From the NCBI GenBank assembly GCA_018268105.1, contig JAFDXG010000161.1, positions 1 to 35,773 of the forward strand: a stretch of 35,773 nucleotides of DNA, in the 5' to 3' direction. Positions 9,216 through 16,809 of the stretch are shown piece by piece. The notes below the pieces were generated by a model. It was given only the letters and a program-made list of their open reading frames with translations, was not told the DNA's origin and searched no databases. Numbering within the stretch: position 1 is the stretch's first letter; each line of letters starts with the position of its first letter. A program made the translations under genes and the position numbers. Source of the stretch: Bacteroidota bacterium. Lineage in GTDB: Bacteria > Bacteroidota > Bacteroidia > Chitinophagales > Chitinophagaceae.

Positions 9216-10187
9216 CTATTCACGATCGCTCATTGCTCTCCCCTTTTTTGCAAACAATACCATCAATTTTCCTTCATACACCGTAACCATTAATGTGCTG
9301 ACCAATATAAGCAAACCTCCAACAATCATTGACCTCGTTATCTTCTCTCCGAGGAGAATTAATCCAAGAATAGCTATAAAAAAAGGCAACAAGTAATTGC
9401 CCAGAATCGCCTGGGTAACATCCATCCTTTTTAGTACATAAAAAAACAACAGCATCGAAATACCATATACTATCAAACTCAGCTCCAATATACCCAGTAT
9501 CGGTGTGCTTCCACTCTGCATCAATGTTGTTAAATGAAAAGGCTCAACCCATATCAAAAGCGGAACGCTGGCAAGGCTTCCCACAATGGAGCAGTAAACC
9601 AAAATTTCAAGTTCGGTGATTTTTTTTTCTACCAATACTTTGCAATAAGTATTGTAGTAGCCACAACAGCAGCATGCAAGAAAAAAAATAAGGTTGCCAG
9701 TTAAATATTGATTTTTCCCAAAATCAGCTTCGGAAAAATCAGATAGTGACGTGATAAGAACTCCGCCTATCGCAAGCAGGAAACTGATAATACGCACGAA
9801 ATTCAATTTTTCTTTCAGGAACAATGACGCCAATAAAGCCACAATAACAGGAATGGTTAGTGTAATAATTCCGGCGTTAGCCGCCAATGTCATGCGGGCG
9901 CCAATGGTATATCCATATTGCATCAGGAATATGCCGATCAGTCCCGGCAATATAAAATATTTTATATCGTTCCATCGCCACTTGATTTTTACTCCGCGTT
10001 TCTTTGTTTCACGCCATAGCAATGGGAGAAAAATAATTGTACTTATTATAAGCGGAACAAATGCCACCGTAGCAGGACTAAGCTTGTCTCCAATGAGCCG
10101 TATAACCGGCACCTGGGTAGCCCACATAAAGTTAATAAGCAGTACCAGCAACCAATCACCCGCCTTTTTAGATGTAAACAAATTCAT
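9216..10187 (-). CDS. EamA/DMT-family inner-membrane transporter
   Basis: A ten-helix drug/metabolite-type transporter of about 323 residues, with two EamA repeats (first half WATQVPVIRLIGDKLSPATVAF to LLAIGGVLITSL; second half GNLIFFLACCCCGYYNTYCKV to LVSTLMVTVYEG). It probably moves the acid sugar or a pathway product. The frame opens at a GTG at 10208, but the ATG at 10187 starts right before the first helix and is preferred. An oddity is a run of four cysteines in the sixth helix region. It sits between the SDR and the dehydratase in one operon. Confidence 0.9.
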   Translation of the reverse strand: MNLFTSKKAGDWLLVLLINFMWATQVPVIRLIGDKLSPATVAFVPLIISTIIFLPLLWRETKKRGVKIKWRWNDIKYFILPGLIGIFLMQYGYTIGARMTLAANAGIITLTIPVIVALLASLFLKEKLNFVRIISFLLAIGGVLITSLSDFSEADFGKNQYLTGNLIFFLACCCCGYYNTYCKVLVEKKITELEILVYCSIVGSLASVPLLIWVEPFHLTTLMQSGSTPILGILELSLIVYGISMLLFFYVLKRMDVTQAILGNYLLPFFIAILGLILLGEKITRSMIVGGLLILVSTLMVTVYEGKLMVLFAKKGRAMSDRE

Positions 10188-10218
10188 CTGTATGTTGTTA
10201 GTGTACACAAACGATCAA

Positions 10219-10989
10219 TCATTGAGGCGGAAACCCTGAGCCAAATCCGCCATCAACAACGAGCGCTGCGCCCGTAATGAACGAAGCATCATCACTGGCC
10301 AAAAAGATTGCTGCCCTGCCTACCTCTCCGGGGTTGCCAATACGCCCAAGCGCATGCAATTTACCCGCATCAGCACGTGCTTTCACAGGGTCTGCCTGAC
10401 TTTGAAAATACCCTTCTGCCAATCCTGCATCTATATACCCCGGACATATACAATTCACCCGTACACCCTCCCGGCCATGATCAATTGCCATAGCCTTAGT
10501 AAGCCCAATGATTGCTGCCTTGGTAGCACAATAGCCTGCACAGGTAGGCTCTACAAAAAAGCCATTTACCGATGACATATTTATAATGCAGCCTTTTGTT
10601 TTACGCAGAAGCGGGAGGAAGTATTTTGAACATAAAAAAACTCCACCGAGATTTACTGCCAACTGCCGGTTCCACTCTTCAAAGGAGGTATCCTCTGCAG
10701 TTTTATTCACCTGTACTGCAGCATTATTTACCAAAACGTCTACCTGCAAATAAGTACTTAGGGTTTGTTTCACCAACTTTTGCACAGACTCCGGGTCGGA
10801 CACGTCTGTCTGTACCGGAAGTGCTGTGCCCCCCGCAGCAGTTATCAGATCTACCGTTTTAGTAGCCGCTACAAGGTTGATATCAGCAACAATCACCGAG
10901 GCGCCTTCCTGCGCAAATCCAAGCGCAGAAGCTCTGCCAATACCAGCTCCTGAGCCTGTTATAACAATTACCTTTTTACCGAGTTTCAT
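10219..10989 (-). CDS. short-chain dehydrogenase/reductase (SDR)
   Basis: A 256-residue NAD-dependent oxidoreductase. It has the Rossmann motif TGSGAGIG (residues 11-18), Asp36 at the end of strand 2 (favouring NAD over NADP), NNAA (88-91), the catalytic Ser in NMSS (139/140) and YCATK (Tyr153, Lys157). The end, VVDGGFGSG, is the usual classical-SDR finish. In this operon, between an RraA-like aldolase and an acid-sugar dehydratase, the natural job is oxidation of a hydroxyl of the sugar acid or of the 2-keto-3-deoxy product. It lies 14 bp after the rraA-like gene and about 30 bp before the transporter. Confidence 0.94.
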   Translation of the reverse strand: MKLGKKVIVITGSGAGIGRASALGFAQEGASVIVADINLVAATKTVDLITAAGGTALPVQTDVSDPESVQKLVKQTLSTYLQVDVLVNNAAVQVNKTAEDTSFEEWNRQLAVNLGGVFLCSKYFLPLLRKTKGCIINMSSVNGFFVEPTCAGYCATKAAIIGLTKAMAIDHGREGVRVNCICPGYIDAGLAEGYFQSQADPVKARADAGKLHALGRIGNPGEVGRAAIFLASDDASFITGAALVVDGGFGSGFPPQ

Positions 10990-11003
10990 CCGCTACCCTT
11001 TGT

Positions 11004-11684
11004 TTAAAGTGATTTATACTTGTCATATACCTCCCGTAAAGAAGATCCGTTCAGCAGTTCCTTTCGAGAGTGATTTTCATTCATCGCTTTATCTTTTGCT
11101 CTTGCTAACACTTCACCCTCGATCCCCTTCGGTATCACTACAACACCATCAAAATCTGCGTAAATTAAATCTCCGGGATTAACCAACACACCACCACAAT
11201 TTACAGGCACATCATAATCTACCATGATGCCTCTTCCTTTAGAATCAAGTGGCCTTATCCCCGCATAATACACCGGGAAATTCATTTCAATTATACGCAC
11301 ACAATCTCTTATCTGACTATCGCAAATACAACCGGATGCCCCTCTTTTTTTCGCAATTGTAGACATCAATTCACCCCATGGTGCATTGGAACCATTCAAA
11401 TCTGTGGAATGTACCACCACATCTCCTGCATTTAATGAATCCATTGCTTCAATTTCGATTCCGTAGGGGTTTTCTTCATCTATCACATTAGTTTCTTCCC
11501 ATTTAAAGGTCCTGGCCCTGCCTATTAAACCACACCTTTTTATATCGGGTAACAGCGGGCGGAGCCCTTGATGCATCGCCTGGTTGCGATATCCCATTTC
11601 ATCTAATATATCGCACACTGCCGCTACATATAAATGTTGCTTTATAAAAGCAATCAGTTCCGCCTCGCCAGAAAATAAATTCAT
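11004..11684 (-). CDS. RraA-family protein (class II pyruvate-type aldolase / oxaloacetate decarboxylase-like)
   Basis: A 226-residue member of the RraA/HMG-aldolase fold. It has the family's substrate and metal motif: GSNAPWGELMSTIAKKRGASG (Glu105) followed by CDSQIRD (Arg126-Asp127, pyruvate and Mg binding), plus GDLIYADFDGVVVIP near the C-terminus. In catabolic operons such proteins cleave 4-hydroxy-2-oxo acids to pyruvate rather than regulate RNase E. As the first gene of the operon with an SDR, a transporter and a dehydratase, it likely performs the final retro-aldol or decarboxylation step. Its promoter carries the best-matching tandem operator of the window. Confidence 0.92.
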   Translation of the reverse strand: MNLFSGEAELIAFIKQHLYVAAVCDILDEMGYRNQAMHQGLRPLLPDIKRCGLIGRARTFKWEETNVIDEENPYGIEIEAMDSLNAGDVVVHSTDLNGSNAPWGELMSTIAKKRGASGCICDSQIRDCVRIIEMNFPVYYAGIRPLDSKGRGIMVDYDVPVNCGGVLVNPGDLIYADFDGVVVIPKGIEGEVLARAKDKAMNENHSRKELLNGSSLREVYDKYKSL

Positions 11685-11783
11685 CAGTGATATTTTAATT
11701 TCTTAGTTAAAAAAATGTATTTGCTGCTCTATAGTGAATTATAACTACCAATTAAGACTTCATCCACAATTAACAAATTAAGA

Positions 11784-11846
11784 CAAATTTATGAGTAGAT
11801 TACTCAAGCAGGTTAGCCGATTTTGATATATCAATATCCTATTTTG
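11784..11846 (-). promoter_or_regulatory. rraA-operon promoter with AraC-type tandem operator
   Basis: Read toward the rraA-like gene, the far half-site CAAAATAGG and near half-site CAAAATCGG start 21 bp apart (plus-strand positions 11839-11846 and 11818-11825). They are followed after 26 bp by TAAATTTG (11784-11791), a perfect TAnnTTTG element about 100 bases from the ATG. This is the clearest example of the shared architecture. The far half-site continues into ATA, as at the symporter pair. Confidence 0.72.
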
Positions 11847-11888
11847 TGCCAACTGGAAAATCAAATCCCGGATTGTGCTCCCTACTAC

Positions 11889-11950
11889 CAAATAAACTAA
11901 AGATTTGTCCAAATAAGGTATAAATAATTTTGTCAATCGCAATAAGTTTG
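11889..11950 (+). promoter_or_regulatory. candidate promoter/operator of the plus-strand operon at 12096
   Basis: On the plus strand, CAAATAAA (11889) and CAAATAAG (11910) are again exactly 21 bp apart. They are followed after 25 bp by TAAGTTTG (11943-11950), a TAnnTTTG match. The half-sites match CAAAATAG at only 5/8 and 6/8, so this is a weaker version of the operator. A second TAnnTTTG-like sequence (11925-11932) fits the spacing less well. Confidence 0.4.
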
Positions 11951-11982
11951 CTGAGATACTTTATTTTGCTGAGATATTTTAT
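11947..11982. repeat. 18-bp tandem duplication in the divergent promoter region
   Basis: Two adjacent 18-bp copies (TTTGCTGAGATACTTTAT at 11947-11964 and the same with one C-to-T change at 11965-11982). They begin at the last bases of the candidate -7 element and would lie at the start of the plus-strand transcript. Confidence 0.8.
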
Positions 11983-12095
11983 TAAAATAATTTTTCAACT
12001 CCAGGACATAAGTAAACCAAAATCCCACTTTTGAATAAATTACGGGAGCCAGACAAAATATTCCTGGTTAATTGCCGATAAAAAACCTTTTGTCT

Positions 12096-13712
12096 ATGTA
12101 TAAGATCACATTCTTTGTTATCAATTGCTTAATCGCAACGACCTTGTATGCACAGCATCAGTCAAACCGTTATTCGGAAAGACCCGACTCGATAGCAACT
12201 CATAAAGTGGTTTTAGACAATGAATCTAAACTTCTTTCGTGGATACAACCGCAATCCCGGGCGTATGACACCTTTCTGCGGCAGCGCTGGAATTTTATCA
12301 AAACCTCTGTTCCTTTTAGTCCGGGTCCTCCCCCACGGTCGCAATATCCGCAATATTATTTCTACTGCGCCTATAAAGTAGCCGATGGCAAAATCCTTCA
12401 GGAACCGGATGCATGGATGAACGATGTTGGTGAGAAAATCCCTAACTGGTTTGAGTCTGCCCGATTATACTACACCTATACCGGGGATACTGTAGTAATG
12501 AATATTGTAGAAAAGCTTGCGGAGTATGCGATTGATCATGGTATGACACCGGCAACCTTTGCATGGCCGAATTTTCCATATACTACTACCAATGCAGGCG
12601 ATGTGGAATTTAAAGGTTTCGATGCCGCTAAACGTTTTGTACTCCATGAAGTGCAGGTAGATCACGCAGGAGATATAGGGTTGACATTTTATCGGCTTTA
12701 TGTATACACCGGAAAGGAGAAATATAAAAAAGCAGCAATTGGCATAGCTAATACGTTGGCCGACAAAGCAACAACAGGCAATGCGGAACGATCGGTTTGG
12801 CCCTACCGTGTGGTAATGAATACCGGCGAAGTAACCGCACCTTATGGCGCCAACTGGATAGGGGCCTATTCACTTTTGGAGCATCTGGTAAAAGCAAAAA
12901 CAGGCAATGTTGCTGCGTACCAAAGTGCTATGGACAAAGTGCGGGAATTCATGCTCCGCTTTCCTATGCAAACAGGCTACTGGGCTGACGGGCACACCGA
13001 TACCGATGTAAGAAGCAACACGTACAAAAGTAATATGGGCAAAAGTAATACCGCGTTATATATACTGGATAACCCTTCATTCGATCCTGATTGGATAAAA
13101 GATATACCCCGGATGATACTATGGACGGAAACCAATTTTGTAACCCGTTGCAATGAAGGTGAGCCGGCTACGCAATGGGGGGCTAATCTTGTGGGTGAAC
13201 AGGATGATTTTTTGCCTAAGATGGATTATCAAACAGCACGTTATGCTGCTGAATGTGCCAAATGGTATGCCATTTCGGGAGATGCGGACTATAAGGAAAA
13301 AGCCTATCGTTCTCTAAACTGGGTTACTTATGCCAGCGATTCAATAGGGCTTGCCTTTGAAAGTCCCGTAAGCAAGAGTGTTTCAAGCTGGTGGTCTGAC
13401 TGCTATGGAGAAGGGCCAAGAATGTTTTACCATGCTTTAGCTGCTGTACCCGAATGGGCGCCACCGCACGAAAATCATATCCTGTACTCACAGGGGATAT
13501 TAAAAAACGTAGGATATGAGGCCAGTAAGATTCGATATACTGCAACTGATAAAAAGGGTACAGAGTATCTGAGGCTTTCCTTCAAACCGAAAAGGATACT
13601 GCTGAACGGGAAACAGTTGGCCCCATCCGGCTATTCCGTAAAATCTCTGGGATCGGGAGATTATGCGGTAACCATCAGGAGGGAAAAATCCGGACAAATC
13701 ATTGTTGAGTGA
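12096..13712 (+). CDS. secreted alpha-helical-barrel protein, putative glycoside hydrolase or lyase
   Basis: About 538 residues, not assignable to a named family by eye. It has a cleavable signal (MYKITFFVINCLIATTLYAQ). The body repeats helix pairs rich in Trp/Tyr: NWFESARLYYTYTGD, VDHAGDIGLTFYRLYVYTGKEKYKKAA, YGANWIGAYSLLEHL, YQTARYAAECAKWYAISGDADYKEKAYRSLNWVTYA. This spacing is typical of six-hairpin (alpha/alpha)6 glycosidases and epimerases. Acidic and His residues in VLHEVQVDHAGD, GYWADGHTDTD and GEQDDF are candidate active-site positions. A small beta-rich tail follows (RLSFKPKRILLNGKQL). The frame opens at a TTG at 12072; the ATG at 12096 starts the signal peptide. It heads a plus-strand operon with M24 and DUF4380-like genes and probably attacks the imported or surface glycan. 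Confidence 0.75.
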   Translation: MYKITFFVINCLIATTLYAQHQSNRYSERPDSIATHKVVLDNESKLLSWIQPQSRAYDTFLRQRWNFIKTSVPFSPGPPPRSQYPQYYFYCAYKVADGKILQEPDAWMNDVGEKIPNWFESARLYYTYTGDTVVMNIVEKLAEYAIDHGMTPATFAWPNFPYTTTNAGDVEFKGFDAAKRFVLHEVQVDHAGDIGLTFYRLYVYTGKEKYKKAAIGIANTLADKATTGNAERSVWPYRVVMNTGEVTAPYGANWIGAYSLLEHLVKAKTGNVAAYQSAMDKVREFMLRFPMQTGYWADGHTDTDVRSNTYKSNMGKSNTALYILDNPSFDPDWIKDIPRMILWTETNFVTRCNEGEPATQWGANLVGEQDDFLPKMDYQTARYAAECAKWYAISGDADYKEKAYRSLNWVTYASDSIGLAFESPVSKSVSSWWSDCYGEGPRMFYHALAAVPEWAPPHENHILYSQGILKNVGYEASKIRYTATDKKGTEYLRLSFKPKRILLNGKQLAPSGYSVKSLGSGDYAVTIRREKSGQIIVE

Positions 13713-13790
13713 ACGCAACAAAACCCTACCGGAAATAATAAATGGAAAGCGATACACAGTCAACTATAAATAATTAACTCTTCCCTTGTC

Positions 13791-14909
13791 ATGCCATCAA
13801 GAGTTGAAAAACTAACAGCAATTTCAGTACAACAGAAAATAGATTATTTTCTGTTTACCGCTGCACCATCCGTCAAATATTTCAGCGGCTATTTTTTTTA
13901 TTTTGAATATGGGATATCGCCTTTTCATTTTGTTCCTGCTGCATTGTTTGTCAAACCATCGTACGCTTCCACGCTTATCATAGCCGATAATGAATTACAG
14001 CAGGAACAGCATTTGTTACCGGGTATTTTGGTAAGTCACTATTTAAGTTACGGGTATGAAAGCCCCACTCAGCCCGCACAGCAGTTCCTGCAACAATTAT
14101 TTGCTGCACTGGATACGCATAATTCAGGTACAACAAGAGTGGGTATTGAACCGTCTTCCTTTCCAAAGCTACTCGCTGATGCATTAATACAGCGGTATAC
14201 CGGAATAGAGTTCGTGGATATATCCGGAGAAATTCAACAACTTCGTGCCATTAAAGACAGCGATGAAATAGACTGTATTAAGAAAGCCGCTCACCTTTGC
14301 GACATCGGGCAGGCAACTGTATTGCAGCACTCGAAGGCAGGTCTTTCGGAACTGGAACTTTTCAATATAGTATGCACCGCTATTGAATCAAGTGTGGGAG
14401 AAAGAGTTCCGTTAATGTGCGATCTGGGTTCAGGCATTCGTACAGCAGGCGGTGGTGGCATGCCCGGCAATAAGATAATTGAGAGCGGAGACCTCGTGCT
14501 CAGTGATTTTACCGCTTGCCTGAACGGATACTGGGGTGATTCCTGCAATACGATAGTGATAGATTCAGCCACTACTGAACAGAAGGAGATTTTTACAAGA
14601 ATAAAAGAAACTTTACAGATGGGTATTGACGCTATCCGCCCCGGCGTAAGGGCGCTTGACATAGATAAACTGATGCGCAGCCACGCGGGGAATTTTCCGC
14701 ACCACGGCGGGCACGGCGTAGGGATACAGTATCATGAGGAGCCCCGGATCGTTCCGTATAATGAAATGATTTTACTACCCAATATGGTGATAGCACTTGA
14801 ACCGGCTATATATAGGGAGAATTTTGGCATCAGGCTCGAGCATCTCGTTGTAGTTACAGAAAATGGTTGTGAAATAATCACTCAATTTCAACATCGTTTC
14901 GAACGATAA
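13791..14909 (+). CDS. M24-family metallopeptidase (Xaa-Pro aminopeptidase/creatinase-like)
   Basis: A 372-residue cytoplasmic enzyme with the creatinase N-terminal domain (about 1-150) and a pita-bread catalytic domain. All five metal ligands are visible: Asp239 (LSDFTA), Asp250 (YWGDSC), His308 (GGHGVG), Glu337 (ALEPAIY) and Glu350 (RLEH). The family cleaves Xaa-Pro peptide bonds, creatine or related amides. No signal peptide is seen. It is 78 bp after the helical-barrel gene and 33 bp before the DUF4380-like gene. In a glycan locus, a role on an amide- or amino-acid-bearing sugar conjugate is possible but inferred; a plain dipeptidase is the alternative. Confidence 0.93.
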   Translation: MPSRVEKLTAISVQQKIDYFLFTAAPSVKYFSGYFFYFEYGISPFHFVPAALFVKPSYASTLIIADNELQQEQHLLPGILVSHYLSYGYESPTQPAQQFLQQLFAALDTHNSGTTRVGIEPSSFPKLLADALIQRYTGIEFVDISGEIQQLRAIKDSDEIDCIKKAAHLCDIGQATVLQHSKAGLSELELFNIVCTAIESSVGERVPLMCDLGSGIRTAGGGGMPGNKIIESGDLVLSDFTACLNGYWGDSCNTIVIDSATTEQKEIFTRIKETLQMGIDAIRPGVRALDIDKLMRSHAGNFPHHGGHGVGIQYHEEPRIVPYNEMILLPNMVIALEPAIYRENFGIRLEHLVVVTENGCEIITQFQHRFER

Positions 14910-14942
14910 AATATAAAAAATGCCTTCAGTAAATTTATACTA

Positions 14943-15845
14943 ATGTTTCAGGATAAAATATATTATGGAGGATGGGCTAATTGCGTGAAGCTATACAATG
15001 CGGAAGTAGAAATGATAGTCACCACCGACATCGGTCCCCGCATCATTCATTTTGGCTTTACCGGAAAACAAAATATGTTGTATGCGTCGCCCGAAGATAG
15101 CGGTAAGACCGGCGGCGCCGACTGGCGGTTATATGGAGGACATCGTTTATGGGTTGCTCCCGAAGCCATTCCGCTTAGCTATCATCCCGACAACAGCGCT
15201 GTAGCATATTCTTTCAGCAACGGACTACTCACGGTAACAGCGCCCAAAGAAAGCACCTCCGGTATCAAAAAAGAAATGCAGATCAGTCTGTCACCTGACA
15301 AAAATGAACTCACTATTGTTCATCGCCTCACCAATGAAAATCCTTCTAAGATCCAGTTATCGGTTTGGGGTATCTCCGCATTGGCAGCTGGCGGTTGTGC
15401 TATAGTTCCGCAGGAACCATACGGGGAAGGAAATGATTTTCTATTACCTGTACGACCAATTGCTTTGTGGCAATACACCAAAATGAATGACCCGAGGTGG
15501 GTATGGGGTGAGAAGTATATCATCGGAAGGCAGGACGCTAAGTTTGGCAGTGAACAAAAAATGGGTGTACTGAACAAGCAGGGATGGGCAGCATACTATC
15601 TTGACAATACAGTATTGATAAAAAAATTTGCCTATGAAGCGAGTGCCCTCTATCCCGACTTCGGATGCAATAACGAAGTGTATATTAACGGCGCTTTCCT
15701 GGAAGTTGAAACACTCAGCCCGCTCCTTACCTTAGCGCCAGGAGAAACCGCGGAACACACGGAATATTGGAGCTTGCATTCAGCAGAAACCATGAAGACA
15801 ATGTCTGAAGCGTCTATTGACAGGCATATTCTTCCACTGGTATGA
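14943..15845 (+). CDS. DUF4380-like protein (aldose-epimerase-like beta-sandwich)
   Basis: A 300-residue protein without a signal peptide. The opening YGGWANCVKLYNAEVEMIV, then DIGPRIIHFGF, GGHRLWVAPE (His67, Arg68, Glu74) and WGISALAAGG match the pattern of DUF4380-type proteins, a relative of the galactose-mutarotase supersandwich. The conserved GGHRLW...PE patch is where a sugar would bind. Catalysis is not established for the family. It is the last gene of the plus-strand operon and converges with the PIG-L gene 33 bp away. A carbohydrate mutarotase or epimerase role is inferred. Confidence 0.8.
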   Translation: MFQDKIYYGGWANCVKLYNAEVEMIVTTDIGPRIIHFGFTGKQNMLYASPEDSGKTGGADWRLYGGHRLWVAPEAIPLSYHPDNSAVAYSFSNGLLTVTAPKESTSGIKKEMQISLSPDKNELTIVHRLTNENPSKIQLSVWGISALAAGGCAIVPQEPYGEGNDFLLPVRPIALWQYTKMNDPRWVWGEKYIIGRQDAKFGSEQKMGVLNKQGWAAYYLDNTVLIKKFAYEASALYPDFGCNNEVYINGAFLEVETLSPLLTLAPGETAEHTEYWSLHSAETMKTMSEASIDRHILPLV

Positions 15846-15878
15846 TTTCATAAAATGTAAAAACAAATCGCCCCGATA

Positions 15879-16715
15879 TCATTTAAAAATATCATCACTC
15901 ATATACCCGGAATTGGTATAGGGCCGTAGATACACGGTATCCTTATTCATGTTGTTCATCCAAAGTTCATTGTCGTCCAGTTCGTCTGGCGGATATTGGG
16001 AGACATTACAACGCATGGCTTCCCGCGCCATGCGGTTTTCTTCGGGACTGCACCATATACGTACAGGCAAAAATTTTTCATCCACCGTTTTATAAATCCT
16101 GTGATACCCTGTTTGCTCTTTGGTTTTGTAGGGAGGTTCATTTCTCCAGTGCTCCGTGGGTATAGCCGTATAAAATAGTTTCCCGATGTGGAACGACGAC
16201 TGGGCAGACTGAAAAAGCTCTGTCACTACCGCACCCACCATCCTGTGATCAGGATGTCCGGAACCACCTTCGGCACCCCAGGTGATAACAATATCCGGCT
16301 TATAAATAGCAAAGATACTGTCTAATCTCTCCCGCAGCACCGCCAATGCATTCCAGTTGGTTAGTTTCCCATCATCCAAACCCAGCATTATGGGAGGATT
16401 TATACCCAGCGTCTTGCAGGTACATTCCGTTTCCCGCGCCCGTACGTGGGCAAGCGAATCTCCTGCGGGTATTTTAGCATGTTCCCGAACGCCCATATTT
16501 CCGTTGGTAGCAATGGTTAAATAAACTTTATGCCCTTGCATCGCAAGCTTTGCGAGCAAAGGGCTCACATCAATTTCGTCATCAGGATGTGCAAATACCG
16601 CCATCACAGTTTTGGGTACTGCATTATTTTTTGTTGCAGTTTCTGAAGAGGATTGTTTTTTGTTGCCACAGCTAAAGAGTAATACGCATGTTACACACAG
16701 GAAATAATGTTTCAT
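15879..16715 (-). CDS. PIG-L/LmbE-family deacetylase, lipoprotein
   Basis: A 278-residue zinc-dependent N-deacetylase-type protein. It has a lipoprotein signal with Cys16 (VLLFSCGNKK), placing it in the periplasm or on a membrane. The catalytic motif AHPDDE (His43, Asp45, Asp46) and the second zinc motif GHPDH (His154, His157) are intact. The family deacetylates GlcNAc-containing compounds and related amides. The gene follows the GH30-PHP fusion after 94 bp. A TATATTTG element on the minus strand (16735-16742) suggests it may also have its own promoter, without the tandem operator. Removing acetyl from an amino sugar of the target glycan is the natural guess. Confidence 0.92.
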   Translation of the reverse strand: MKHYFLCVTCVLLFSCGNKKQSSSETATKNNAVPKTVMAVFAHPDDEIDVSPLLAKLAMQGHKVYLTIATNGNMGVREHAKIPAGDSLAHVRARETECTCKTLGINPPIMLGLDDGKLTNWNALAVLRERLDSIFAIYKPDIVITWGAEGGSGHPDHRMVGAVVTELFQSAQSSFHIGKLFYTAIPTEHWRNEPPYKTKEQTGYHRIYKTVDEKFLPVRIWCSPEENRMAREAMRCNVSQYPPDELDDNELWMNNMNKDTVYLRPYTNSGYMSDDIFK

Positions 16716-16734
16716 TTGCTTTAGTTATAATTGA

Positions 16735-16742
16735 CAAATATA
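16735..16742 (-). promoter_or_regulatory. possible -7 element of the PIG-L gene
   Basis: TATATTTG on the minus strand, 20 bp upstream of the ATG, fits TAnnTTTG. A TTTTG lies about 25 bp further upstream. No 21-bp-spaced operator accompanies it. Confidence 0.35.
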
Positions 16743-16809
16743 TTTCTATACGTGGCTCGCAGTGATACAAAAGTGGTTTATGTCGTTGCAAAAATTTAAT
16801 AGTATTCCG

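Noticed and set aside
9751..10239. 162-codon plus-strand open frame
   Set aside because: Antisense to the EamA transporter, with no independent features.
11947..11982. Tandem repeat as the start of a CRISPR array
   Set aside because: Two directly adjoining 18-bp copies with no spacers and no cas genes nearby.
12018..12061. CAAAATCC and CAAAATAT just upstream of the helical-barrel gene as operator half-sites
   Set aside because: Spacing is 36 bp and there is no room for a promoter before the start codon.
15846..15878. GATAT/ATATC pair as a bidirectional terminator between convergent genes
   Set aside because: Only a 5-bp AT-only stem; too weak to call.
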